Positions 53,724-61,564 of a DNA stretch of 64,000 nt are shown piece by piece (the first letter of the stretch is position 1; each line of letters opens with the position of its first letter). The translations under genes were made by a program, and so were the position numbers. The stretch comes from Leifsonia shinshuensis (GTDB lineage: Bacteria > Actinomycetota > Actinomycetes > Actinomycetales > Microbacteriaceae), in assembly GCF_014217625.1 (NCBI RefSeq), contig NZ_CP043641.1, positions 310,001-374,000 on the forward strand. Direction: 5' to 3'. The notes below the pieces were generated by a model. The model was not told where the DNA came from, did no database searches, and saw only the letters and a list, made by a program, of their open reading frames with translations.

Positions 53724-56198
53724 TCAGGCGAGACGGGAGCCGATGGAGGCGACGACCATGTCGAGGGGGGTGCCGGAGCCGTCGCGGCGGGCGCCGCCCT
53801 CGGGGAGGACGCGCTGGGCGCCGTCGGAGCCGACCGCCAGGGCGGGCGCTGCGCCGACCCAGGCGAGCGCCAGCTCGGTCTCGCCCTTGAGGAAGCGCTG
53901 CGAGCGGACGCCGCCGGTCGCGCGGCCCTTGGCCGGGAACTCGGCGAAGTCGCTCACCTTGCCGCTGCCGGGGTCGGCTCCGGGGAGGGTCTGGTCGCTG
54001 ATCGCGATGGTCACGACGACCGCCTCCTCGCGCTCCGCGGCCTCCACCGCGCCGAAGAACACCACGCGGGCGTCGGCGGCCAGGTTGATGCCGGCCATGC
54101 CGCCGGCCGCGCGGCCCTGCGGACGCACCGAGCCGGCGGAGAACCGCAGCAGCTGGGAGTCGCTGGAGACGAAGACGAGCTCGGCGTCGTCGGCCGACTG
54201 CACAGCTCCGACGACGGCGTCACCGGCCTTCAGGGTGATGACCTCGAACTCCGGCTTGTTCGCCCAGTCGCCCGGCGTGACCCGCTTGACCACGCCCTGG
54301 CGGGTGCCGAGGGCGATCGCGCGCGGGGAGTCCAGCGAGACGATCGCGAGCACCCGCTCCTTGCGGTCGGCGAGCGCGAGGTAGTCGCCCACCTTCACGC
54401 CCGCGCCGAGCTGCACCGAGTTGAGCGGGGCGGCCGGGAGGTCGACCGGCGAGAACCGGATCAGCCGGCCGCGGTCGGTGACCGCGCCGATCTCGCTGCG
54501 GCTCGTGGTGTCCAGCCGCGACAGGATGGCGTCGTGCTTGCTGCGCCGGGCCGGCGGCTGGATGCGGTCGAGTCCTTCGCCCTCGCCGACGCCCGCATCG
54601 ACGCGCAGGATGCGGCCGGTGGTCGAGAGGTACACCCGGCACGGGACGTCCGCGACCTCCAGCTGCACCGTCATCGCCTTGCTGCGCGAGCCGGCGCCGG
54701 CGATGGACGGCTTGGCCTCGGTGAGCAGCGTGCGGCGCGGGGTGCCGAACTTCACGGCGACCTGCTCCAGCTCGTCGGAGACCAGGCCCTCGATCCGCGC
54801 CTTGCTGCCGAGGATCTCCTCCAGCTCGGCGATCTCGGCCGCCAGCTGGTCGCGCTCGGTCTCCAGCTCGATGCGGGAGAACTTGGTGAGCCGGCGCAAC
54901 CGCAGCTCCAGGATGTAGTCGGCCTGCAGCGTGCTGAGGTCGAACACCTGCTGCAGCCGCGTGCGCGCCTGGTCGGTGTCGTCGGAGGTGCGGATGACCT
55001 GGATGACCTCGTCGATGTCGAGGATCGCGATGAGCAGGCCCTCGACGAGGTGCAGGCGCTCCTTGCGGCGGGCGAGGCGGAACTCCGAGCGCCGCGTCAC
55101 CACGCTCACGCGGTGGTCGAGGTAGACGCGCAGCAGCTCGCGCAGCCCGAGGGTCTGCGGGCCACCGGCGACGAGGGCGACGTTGTTGATCGAGAAGCCC
55201 TCCTCCAGCGGTGTGTGCCGGTAGAGCTGCTCGAGGACGGCGTCCGGGCTGAACCCGGTCTTGATGCCGATGACGAGTCGGAGGCCGTGCTGGCGGTCGG
55301 ACAGGTCGGTGACGTCCGAGATGCCGTTCAGCTTCTTGGCGTTGACGCCGTCCTTGATCTTCTCGATCACGCGCTCCGGGCCGACGCCGTAGGGCAGCTC
55401 GGTGACCACAAGGCCGCTCTTGCGCGCGGTGATGGACTCGACGCGCACCTTGGCGCGCATCTTGAAGCTGCCGCGGCCGGTCGCGTACGCGTCGCGCACG
55501 CCGGAGAGGCCGGCGATGGTGCCGCCGCTCGGGAGGTCGGGGCCCGGCACGTAGTCCATCAGCTCGTCGAGCGTGGCCTCCGGGTTGGCCAGGAGGTGGC
55601 GGGCGGCGCCGACGACCTCCACCAGGTTGTGCGGCGCCATGTTCGTGGCCATGCCGACCGCGATGCCGCTGGCGCCGTTGACCAGGAGGTTCGGGAACGC
55701 GGCGGGCAGCACGTCAGGCTGCAGGAGCTGGTTGTCGTAGTTGGGGACGAAGTCGACGACGTCCTCGTCCAGGTCCTCGGTGAGGGCCAGCGCGGCGGCG
55801 GCGAGGCGCGCCTCCGTGTACCGGGCGGCCGCGGGGCCGTCGTCCAGCGAGCCGAAGTTGCCGTGGCCGTCGACCAGCGGTACGCGGAGGGTGAAGTCCT
55901 GGGCCATCCGCACGAGCGCGTCGTAGATGGCGCTGTCGCCGTGCGGGTGCAGCTTTCCCATCACCTCGCCGGTGACGCGCGCCGACTTCACGTGACCGCG
56001 GTCCGGGCGCAGGCCCATCTCGGTCATCATGTAGAGGATGCGCCGCTGCACCGGCTTCAGGCCGTCGCGGGCGTCGGGGAGCGCCCGGGAGTAGATGACG
56101 GAGTATGCGTACTCCAGGAACGAGCCCTGCATCTCGGTCGTGACGTCGACGTCTTCGATGCGTTCCGTCGTAGGGGCCTGATCGTCTGCTGGTGTCAT
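53724..56198 (-). CDS. parC: Topoisomerase IV / second gyrase, subunit A
   Basis: An 824-residue cleavage subunit. The active tyrosine is in AARYTEARL, and the quinolone-region segment [18 protein letters not shown] is intact. [17 protein letters not shown] and a coiled-coil DNA gate follow. In the C-terminal beta-propeller, the place of the gyrase box (QRRGG-K/R-G) reads [10 protein letters not shown], too degenerate to be a true gyrase box; that suggests decatenating topoisomerase IV rather than supercoiling gyrase. It faces parE tail to tail. Confidence 0.9.
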   Translation of the reverse strand: MTPADDQAPTTERIEDVDVTTEMQGSFLEYAYSVIYSRALPDARDGLKPVQRRILYMMTEMGLRPDRGHVKSARVTGEVMGKLHPHGDSAIYDALVRMAQDFTLRVPLVDGHGNFGSLDDGPAAARYTEARLAAAALALTEDLDEDVVDFVPNYDNQLLQPDVLPAAFPNLLVNGASGIAVGMATNMAPHNLVEVVGAARHLLANPEATLDELMDYVPGPDLPSGGTIAGLSGVRDAYATGRGSFKMRAKVRVESITARKSGLVVTELPYGVGPERVIEKIKDGVNAKKLNGISDVTDLSDRQHGLRLVIGIKTGFSPDAVLEQLYRHTPLEEGFSINNVALVAGGPQTLGLRELLRVYLDHRVSVVTRRSEFRLARRKERLHLVEGLLIAILDIDEVIQVIRTSDDTDQARTRLQQVFDLSTLQADYILELRLRRLTKFSRIELETERDQLAAEIAELEEILGSKARIEGLVSDELEQVAVKFGTPRRTLLTEAKPSIAGAGSRSKAMTVQLEVADVPCRVYLSTTGRILRVDAGVGEGEGLDRIQPPARRSKHDAILSRLDTTSRSEIGAVTDRGRLIRFSPVDLPAAPLNSVQLGAGVKVGDYLALADRKERVLAIVSLDSPRAIALGTRQGVVKRVTPGDWANKPEFEVITLKAGDAVVGAVQSADDAELVFVSSDSQLLRFSAGSVRPQGRAAGGMAGINLAADARVVFFGAVEAAEREEAVVVTIAISDQTLPGADPGSGKVSDFAEFPAKGRATGGVRSQRFLKGETELALAWVGAAPALAVGSDGAQRVLPEGGARRDGSGTPLDMVVASIGSRLA

Positions 56199-56279
56199 TC
56201 GTGCATTCGGTGTGTGGGGCGGCAGGAGGCGCGCCGGTTCGACGGCTCCCGTCCGTCCAGCTGTGACAGACTGGGCCGG

Positions 56280-57413
56280 ATGCCCCCCATGCTACCGGCC
56301 GCGTTCACCACCCGAGCGAGCCTCGCCACGGTAATGCCGAGTTCGCTGGGGGCGCTGCGCGGGGAGCCGAACGACCTCGAGCTGCCCGCTTTGGAGCACG
56401 TCGTGGTCGTGGTGGTCGACGGCCTCGGCGCCGCGGCCCTCCGCGCCCGCGAGGGGCATGCCAGGACGCTGGCCTCCCGGCTGGCCAAGACGACCACCAT
56501 CGACGCCGGCTTCCCGACCACGACGGCCGCCGCACTGGCGACGCTGACGACCGGGACGACACCGGGGGAGCACGGCCTCGTCGGCTACCGGGTCCGCGAC
56601 GACGCGGGCCGGCTGACCAACCAGCTGAACGGCTGGGACGACCGGATGGACCCGGCCACCTGGCAGCGCGCCGAGACGGTCTTCCAACGGGCGGCGGCGG
56701 ACGGTGTCGCCTGCTACGCCATCGGCGTCCCGGCGTACGCGGACTCCGGCTTCACGCACGCGGTGCTCCGTGGCGCCGAGTTCATCGGCGGCCGCACGAT
56801 GGCCGACCGGTTCGACGCGGCGCGGGCGATCCTGCGCACGCCGGGGCCGTCCCTCACCTATCTGTATGTGGCCGAGCTCGACCAGGCCGCCCACGCGCGC
56901 GGCTGGGAGTCGCCGCGGTGGACGGCCGAGCTGGAGACCCTGGACGCGCTCGTCGCCGGCCTGGCGGCCTCCCTCGGCCCTGCCCAGGGCGTCCTGGTGA
57001 CCGCCGACCACGGCATCGTCGACATCCCCGAGAGCGGGCACGTGCTCTTCGACACCGCGCCCGAACTCCTGGAGGGCGTGGCCGAGATCGCGGGCGAGCC
57101 GCGCCTGCTGCACCTCTATACAGAGGGGGGCGCGAGCGCCGACGACGTCGCCGCCCGCTGGCTCGAGGTGGAGGGCGGCCGCTCCTGGGTCGCGACCCGT
57201 GACGAGGCGATCGCGGCGGGCTGGTTCGGGCCGGTCGTGGCCCCGGAGGTCGCTCCGCGGATCGGCGACGTGCTGGTGGCGGCTCGCAAGCGCATCGCCT
57301 ACTACGACTCGCGCGACCCGCAGCGCACCGGGCGCAGCATGATCGGCCAGCACGGCTCGCTCACGGTCGAGGAGACCCGGGTGCCGCTGCTGCGGTTCGG
57401 AGCGGCAGCGTAG
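56280..57413 (+). CDS. Alkaline-phosphatase superfamily phosphodiesterase
   Basis: A 377-residue protein of the nucleotide pyrophosphatase/phosphodiesterase type. [17 protein letters not shown] is the first metal site. [17 protein letters not shown] holds the nucleophile threonine, [14 protein letters not shown] the second metal aspartate and histidine, and [11 protein letters not shown] the third site. No signal peptide is seen, so it is probably cytoplasmic. The substrate is unknown. A second ATG three codons downstream is an alternative start. It is divergent from parC. Confidence 0.88.
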   Translation: MPPMLPAAFTTRASLATVMPSSLGALRGEPNDLELPALEHVVVVVVDGLGAAALRAREGHARTLASRLAKTTTIDAGFPTTTAAALATLTTGTTPGEHGLVGYRVRDDAGRLTNQLNGWDDRMDPATWQRAETVFQRAAADGVACYAIGVPAYADSGFTHAVLRGAEFIGGRTMADRFDAARAILRTPGPSLTYLYVAELDQAAHARGWESPRWTAELETLDALVAGLAASLGPAQGVLVTADHGIVDIPESGHVLFDTAPELLEGVAEIAGEPRLLHLYTEGGASADDVAARWLEVEGGRSWVATRDEAIAAGWFGPVVAPEVAPRIGDVLVAARKRIAYYDSRDPQRTGRSMIGQHGSLTVEETRVPLLRFGAAA

Positions 57414-57423
57414 GCGCTGGGCC

Positions 57424-58590
57424 TTACGCCAGGTCGTCGTCCGTGCGGGCGCCGAAGACGATCTCGTCCCAGCTCGGCATCGCGGCACGCCCCTTGCGGC
57501 GCCCGGTCGAGACCGGGGTCTGCTCCTGCGTGGAGGACAGCGACGGGGGAGGCGTCGGAGCGTTGTTCTCCGGGGTGGAGGGCGCGGCCGGCGGAGGGCC
57601 GAACTCCTCGATGACCGTGATCGTCTCCTCGACCACCCGGAACGGGGTGATCGGGTCGAGGAGCGTCGGCTGCTCGACCTGCTCGTGGCGGCCGCTCCGG
57701 TCGCCTCGGTCGTTCCGCGGAGCCGGCTCGTCGTAGGAGGCCGCCTCGCGCTCGCCGCGGCGGCGGCGCAGGGCCTCCAGGAGGTCCGCCGTCTGGTGCA
57801 GGTCGCGCGGCGTCTCGTCCGCGCGCTTGATCGCGGAGACCGCGATGGAGTTGCTGGCGCGGCCGGGAGCGTGCGGCTCCAGCGGCTCGAGCGGCTGGGT
57901 GACCTCCGGGCCGAGCAGGTCGACTCCCGGGGCCGGGAAGGTGAAGGCGCCGCTGTCGAAGCGGGAGTTGTCGGGCTCGCCCTCGTTGGGGAGGACGGCG
58001 CGCAACCGCGGGATCAGCGCGCCGCCGCGCAGCTCGCCGGCCTGCGACAGCGTGGTCGCCTCCGAGTTGAGCGGGGCGAGGGCGTGCTTGCGGAGGTCGT
58101 AGCTCCAGCGGGCGTCGTGGTCGATCTCGTCGGCGGTGAACTCGAGCTTCACGATCCAGCCGGTCTCGACGTCCTTCCAGCTCGCCCAGCGCTCCCCGGC
58201 GACGCCGAGGGAGGCGAGGCGGTCGCGGATCACGGAGCCGAACGTGTCGGGGTCGCCCAGCGGGTCGACCTCGGCGGCGGTGCGGACGGGGACGCTGAGG
58301 GCGCTCGCGACGACGTGCTCGCGCTCGGCCACGATCGGGCCCTCGAAGCGCTGGACGTAGTCCAGGGGCGCGCCGGTGACGGCGGCGACGTCGTCGGCGG
58401 ACATCCCGGAGCGGATGTGGGCCTGGATCTCCCGCGGAGACAGTTTGGGGACTTCGGCGGACGCCTGCTGACGCACCTGCCGGATCTTCGACTGCAGCGT
58501 GTCGTCGACGGCGATGCGGAAGCGTTCACCGTCGTCGCCGACGGCGACGATCGCACCGTTCTCGACCCCGATGACCTTCAAATCCTGCAT
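57424..58590 (-). CDS. sepH: SepH septation protein (DUF3071)
   Basis: A 388-residue protein. The N-terminal DUF3071 domain is MQDLKVIGVENGAIVAVGDD through a helix-turn-helix-like stretch (LSPREIQAHIRSGMSADDVA). A middle conserved block has WASWKDVETGWIVKLEFTAD. The rest is disordered and Pro/Glu-rich with a short conserved end, MPSWDEIVFGARTDDD. SepH binds and stimulates FtsZ ring assembly in streptomycetes and mycobacteria. The gene's position next to DUF4193 and dut is conserved in actinobacteria. Confidence 0.93.
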   Translation of the reverse strand: MQDLKVIGVENGAIVAVGDDGERFRIAVDDTLQSKIRQVRQQASAEVPKLSPREIQAHIRSGMSADDVAAVTGAPLDYVQRFEGPIVAEREHVVASALSVPVRTAAEVDPLGDPDTFGSVIRDRLASLGVAGERWASWKDVETGWIVKLEFTADEIDHDARWSYDLRKHALAPLNSEATTLSQAGELRGGALIPRLRAVLPNEGEPDNSRFDSGAFTFPAPGVDLLGPEVTQPLEPLEPHAPGRASNSIAVSAIKRADETPRDLHQTADLLEALRRRRGEREAASYDEPAPRNDRGDRSGRHEQVEQPTLLDPITPFRVVEETITVIEEFGPPPAAPSTPENNAPTPPPSLSSTQEQTPVSTGRRKGRAAMPSWDEIVFGARTDDDLA

Positions 58591-58795
58591 TGTGATGCCT
58601 TCCGAGCTCGCGTTCGTTCCGGCCCAGAATGCCACGGGAATGGGGGACTTCCGGGGAATACCGCGGGCGTGCCGGAAGTTGAACACCGAGCAAACGCTGA
58701 GAGGCTCCTGCGTGGTTTTGCTATTCGCAGGCGATTGATGCAAACTATGGCCGCCGATTGCGAGAATCGGCCGTTACGACGAGAAGTGGATGGGC
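58591..58795. promoter_or_regulatory. Divergent sepH / DUF4193 spacer
   Basis: A 205-bp spacer with no gene. It holds ACTTCCGG (58647-58654) and CCGGAAGT (58672-58679), a perfect 8-bp inverted repeat with a 17-bp spacer, placed between the two promoters. CCGATT-GCGAG-AATCGG lies about 30 bp before the DUF4193 start as a small hairpin in the likely mRNA leader. No clear -35/-10 pair was found. Confidence 0.4.
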
Positions 58796-59089
58796 ATGGC
58801 AACGGATTACGACGCACCGCGGAAGACCGAGGACGACTCCGAGTCGATCGAGGCCCTCAAGGAGCGAGTTCCGGACAAGATGTCTGGTGTCGTCGACGTC
58901 GAAGACGCCGACAACCCGGGCGGCTACGAGCTCCCCGGTGCCGACCTGTCGGACCTCGACCTCGACGTCGTGGTGCTGCCTCCTCAGGCGGACGAGTTCA
59001 CCTGCGTGAGCTGCTTCCTGGTGAAGCACCGCTCGCAGATCGACCACGAGACCAAGCTCGGACCGATCTGCATGGAGTGCGCCGCCTGA
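58796..59089 (+). CDS. DUF4193 zinc-binding protein
   Basis: A 97-residue acidic protein. The start MATDYDAPRKTEDDSESIEA and the end FTCVSCFLVKHRSQID with ICMECAA define DUF4193. Four cysteines in two C-x-x-C pairs should bind one zinc ion. It is conserved across actinobacteria next to DUF3093 and dut; function unknown. The second of two nearby ATG codons was chosen because family members begin MATDYD. It is often strongly expressed, but the sequence itself does not prove that here. Confidence 0.93.
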   Translation: MATDYDAPRKTEDDSESIEALKERVPDKMSGVVDVEDADNPGGYELPGADLSDLDLDVVVLPPQADEFTCVSCFLVKHRSQIDHETKLGPICMECAA

Positions 59090-59136
59090 GCGACGCACCG
59101 CACCGCTACGACGCCGAGCAGTCCCTGCGAAAGGGA

Positions 59137-59583
59137 CTACAGAGGACGTCGGGCCTCATCGAGAACCCGGACCAGCTGGTCCGGGTTTCTTGTTGAGATC
59201 AGCCAGTAGGGCGCCGGGTCGTCGACGTCCAGCACGGGGACCTTCACGACCGGCTTGATCCAGCCGCGGATGAGCAGCCACGCACGGGCGTCCAGCCGCT
59301 GGCCGCGCTCCATCGTCGCCTCCTCGCCGGTGAACGAGCGCGGCTCGCCGATGAACTCCAGCGGGATCTTCGCGTGCCCGGCGGTGAGCTCGGCCGCTGT
59401 GACCCGGATCACCGGGGCGGAGGCGAGCAGCGCGATCACGATCGCGGCGTAGAAGACGATCGCCAGCACGACGCCGACGGCGAAGTTGATCGGCGCGAAG
59501 ACGAGCATGACGGCGGGCACGACGAGGATGGTGGAGATGAAGAGCCAGGGGGTCGCCCAGAGCCGTTCTCGGTAGAGGTCCAT
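59137..59583 (-). CDS. DUF3093 membrane protein
   Basis: A 148-residue protein. Two membrane helices lie at about 12-30 and 36-56. The soluble part has AGHAKIPLEFIGEPRSFTGE, then RLDARAWLLIRGWIKPVVKV and DPAPYWLISTRNPDQLVR, all typical of DUF3093. Function unknown. It lies between DUF4193 and dut, the usual actinobacterial order. Its 3' coding end contains the palindrome that serves as terminator for the opposite gene. Confidence 0.9.
   Translation of the reverse strand: MDLYRERLWATPWLFISTILVVPAVMLVFAPINFAVGVVLAIVFYAAIVIALLASAPVIRVTAAELTAGHAKIPLEFIGEPRSFTGEEATMERGQRLDARAWLLIRGWIKPVVKVPVLDVDDPAPYWLISTRNPDQLVRVLDEARRPL
59164..59187 (+). terminator. Terminator for DUF4193, inside the DUF3093 coding end
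   Basis: AACCCGGACCAG (59164-59175) and CTGGTCCGGGTT (59176-59187) form a perfect 24-bp palindrome, followed on the plus strand by TCTTGTT. It lies 75 bp after the DUF4193 stop. On the minus strand the same bases encode the R-N-P-D-Q-L-V-R-V stretch of DUF3093. Confidence 0.8.
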
Positions 59584-59622
59584 AGGACTATTCGATCATC
59601 CTTCGTGCACTACCCTCGACAC

Positions 59623-60081
59623 GTGACCGAATCCGTGGACGTCCCGATCATCGCCGACCGCCTCCCCGTGTACGCCCACCCCGGTGACGCGGGCGCGGAC
59701 CTGTGCGCAGCGGAGCCCGTCACGCTGGCCCCGGGGGAGCGGCACACCGTGCCGACCGGGGTCTCGATCGCGCTGCCGGAGGGCTACCTCGGCTTCGTGG
59801 TGCCGCGCAGCGGCCTGGCCATGCGCCACGGCATCACCATCGTCAACGCCCCCGGCACGGTCGACGCCGGCTATCGCGGCGAGATCAAGGTGACCGTCCT
59901 GAACACGGACAGGTCGATGTCGTACGATATCGCCGTCGGCGACAGGATCGCGCAGCTGATCGTCATGCCGGTCGCTCAGGCCCGGTTCATCCCCGTCGAC
60001 ACCCTCCCGGACAGCCACCGCGGCACCGCGGGCTTCGGCTCGTCCGGCTACACCGTCACCCAGGCAGGAGAGCACGCTTGA
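59623..60081 (+). CDS. dut: dUTP diphosphatase
   Basis: A 152-residue trimeric dUTPase that turns dUTP into dUMP, keeping uracil out of DNA and feeding ThyA. All five motifs are visible: AGADLCAAE, PRSGLAMRHG, NAPGTVDAGYRGEI, RIAQLIVMPV and RGTAGFGSSGY. TACCCT (59611-59616) is six bases before the GTG start, so the mRNA is predicted to be leaderless. Its stop overlaps the next start (TTGA). Confidence 0.97.
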   Translation: MTESVDVPIIADRLPVYAHPGDAGADLCAAEPVTLAPGERHTVPTGVSIALPEGYLGFVVPRSGLAMRHGITIVNAPGTVDAGYRGEIKVTVLNTDRSMSYDIAVGDRIAQLIVMPVAQARFIPVDTLPDSHRGTAGFGSSGYTVTQAGEHA

Positions 60082-60716
60082 CCGACAGCATCGACACCCC
60101 CGGCGAGGCCGAGCCTCAGGACGTGGAGAAGTCCGCGCCGGAGGATCGGGAGACGGAAGGTCCCCTCGACGACAGCGAGGCGAACCCGGTCCGTCCCTAC
60201 GTCGACCTCGGCGGCGTCAAGATCCTGCCGCGCGAGGGCCTCCACCTCCGCCTGGAGGTCGAGGAGGAGTCGCAGCGCGTCGTCGCGGTCGGCCTCGACT
60301 ACGCGAACTCGACGCTGCAGGTGCAGCCGTTCGCCGCTCCGCGCTCCACCGGGCTGTGGCACGAGATCCGCGGCCAGATCGCGGAGCAGGTGCAGCGCCA
60401 GGGCGGCCGCGTGAGCGAGCGCGACGGTGTGTTCGGCCCGGAGCTGGTCGCCGAGATCCCCGTCGCCGCTCCGCAGGGCGCCCCGGGCGAGACCCGCGTC
60501 GCGCGCTTCGTCGGCGTCGACGGCCCGCGCTGGTTCCTGCGCGGCGTGATCGCCGGCGACGCGGCCGTGAAGCCGGAGGCCGCGGCCCTGGTCGAGGACC
60601 TCTTCCGCAGCATCGTGGTCGTGCGCGGCAACACCCCGATGCCGCCCCGGGACCTCATCCCGCTGCGCATGCCGTCGGCCCCGAGCGCCGGCGACAGCGG
60701 ATACAGCTCGCTGTGA
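60078..60716 (+). CDS. DUF3710 protein
   Basis: A 212-residue soluble protein. An acidic start is followed by YVDLGGVKILPREGLHLRLE and LQVQPFAAPRSTGLWHEIRG, then VDGPRWFLRGVIAGDAA, the DUF3710 core. Function unknown; it follows dut throughout actinobacteria. The start is a rare TTG chosen because it overlaps the dut stop (TTGA) and has an AGGAG site eight bases upstream. Its stop overlaps the next GTG (GTGA). Confidence 0.88.
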   Translation: MTDSIDTPGEAEPQDVEKSAPEDRETEGPLDDSEANPVRPYVDLGGVKILPREGLHLRLEVEEESQRVVAVGLDYANSTLQVQPFAAPRSTGLWHEIRGQIAEQVQRQGGRVSERDGVFGPELVAEIPVAAPQGAPGETRVARFVGVDGPRWFLRGVIAGDAAVKPEAAALVEDLFRSIVVVRGNTPMPPRDLIPLRMPSAPSAGDSGYSSL

Positions 60717-61540
60717 GCGGTGGTCGAGACGTGACCGAGCAGCACCACGAGCCCGAGCGGGCCGAGGAGGCGCAGGCCGCCGACCAGGCGCAGGCCGCCG
60801 ACCAGGAGCGCGACCCGGTCGCCTCCACGCTCGGCGAGAGCCTGGCGAAGGCCGCGCGCAACTCCGGCATGGGCCAGCTGGTCGACGGCGAGACGCCGAC
60901 CGGCATGGCGCTGCTGTCCGCCCTCGGCGGCGTGCGCGGCCTGCTGGAGACCATCCTCCCCGGCCTGGTCTTCCTCATCGTCTTCACGTTCACACAGAAC
61001 GTCCCGCTCTCGATCGGCATCTCGGTCGCCGTCGCCGTCGTCTTCACCGTGGTCCGGATCGTCGGCAAGACGCCGGTCACGCAGGCGCTCGCAGGGCTGA
61101 TCGGCGTCGGGCTGTCGGCGATCTTCGCGCTCATCACCGGGCGCGGCGAGGACAACTTCATCCTCGGGATCTGGACGAACGCCGCCTATGCCGCCGCGCT
61201 CCTGATCTCCATCCTGATCCGCTGGCCGCTGATCGGCCTGGCGGCGGGCTACCTGATGGGCGACGGGCTGGCTTGGCGGTCGGTGAAGTCGAAGTTCCGG
61301 GTGATGCAGGCCCTGACGTTCCTCTGGTTCCTGCTCTTCGCCGCGCGGCTGCTCGTGCAGGTGCCGCTCTACCTGGCGCACACCGACGCGGCCACCAGCG
61401 CCCTCGCCCTCACCAAGCTCCTGATGGGCGTCCCGCTCTACGCTCCGCTGCTGCTCATCACCTGGTTCGTGGTGAAGGGGCAGTTCCCGCAGAAGCCGCA
61501 GTCGCAGGCCAAGAAGCCGCAAGGCGACAGCGCCGTTTAG
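60713..61540 (+). CDS. DUF3159 membrane protein
   Basis: A 275-residue protein. The N-terminus is polar with a repeated Q-A-A-D-Q. Then ARNSGMGQLVDGETPTGMAL leads into about six membrane helices (from about 82 on), with LIRWPLIGLAAGYLMGDGLA a conserved segment. It matches DUF3159. Function unknown. It is coupled to DUF3710 by a GTGA overlap; an internal GTG six codons later is an alternative start. The C-terminus is Lys/Gln-rich. Confidence 0.88.
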   Translation: MSGGRDVTEQHHEPERAEEAQAADQAQAADQERDPVASTLGESLAKAARNSGMGQLVDGETPTGMALLSALGGVRGLLETILPGLVFLIVFTFTQNVPLSIGISVAVAVVFTVVRIVGKTPVTQALAGLIGVGLSAIFALITGRGEDNFILGIWTNAAYAAALLISILIRWPLIGLAAGYLMGDGLAWRSVKSKFRVMQALTFLWFLLFAARLLVQVPLYLAHTDAATSALALTKLLMGVPLYAPLLLITWFVVKGQFPQKPQSQAKKPQGDSAV

Positions 61541-61564
61541 GCGCACGAGTCCAGGAGGGGGAGG

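Noticed and set aside
53616..56279. A long open frame opposite parC that runs into the phosphodiesterase gene
   Set aside because: Only the part from 56280 has protein motifs. The upstream part mirrors parC and has no recognisable domain, so the phosphodiesterase was started at 56280.
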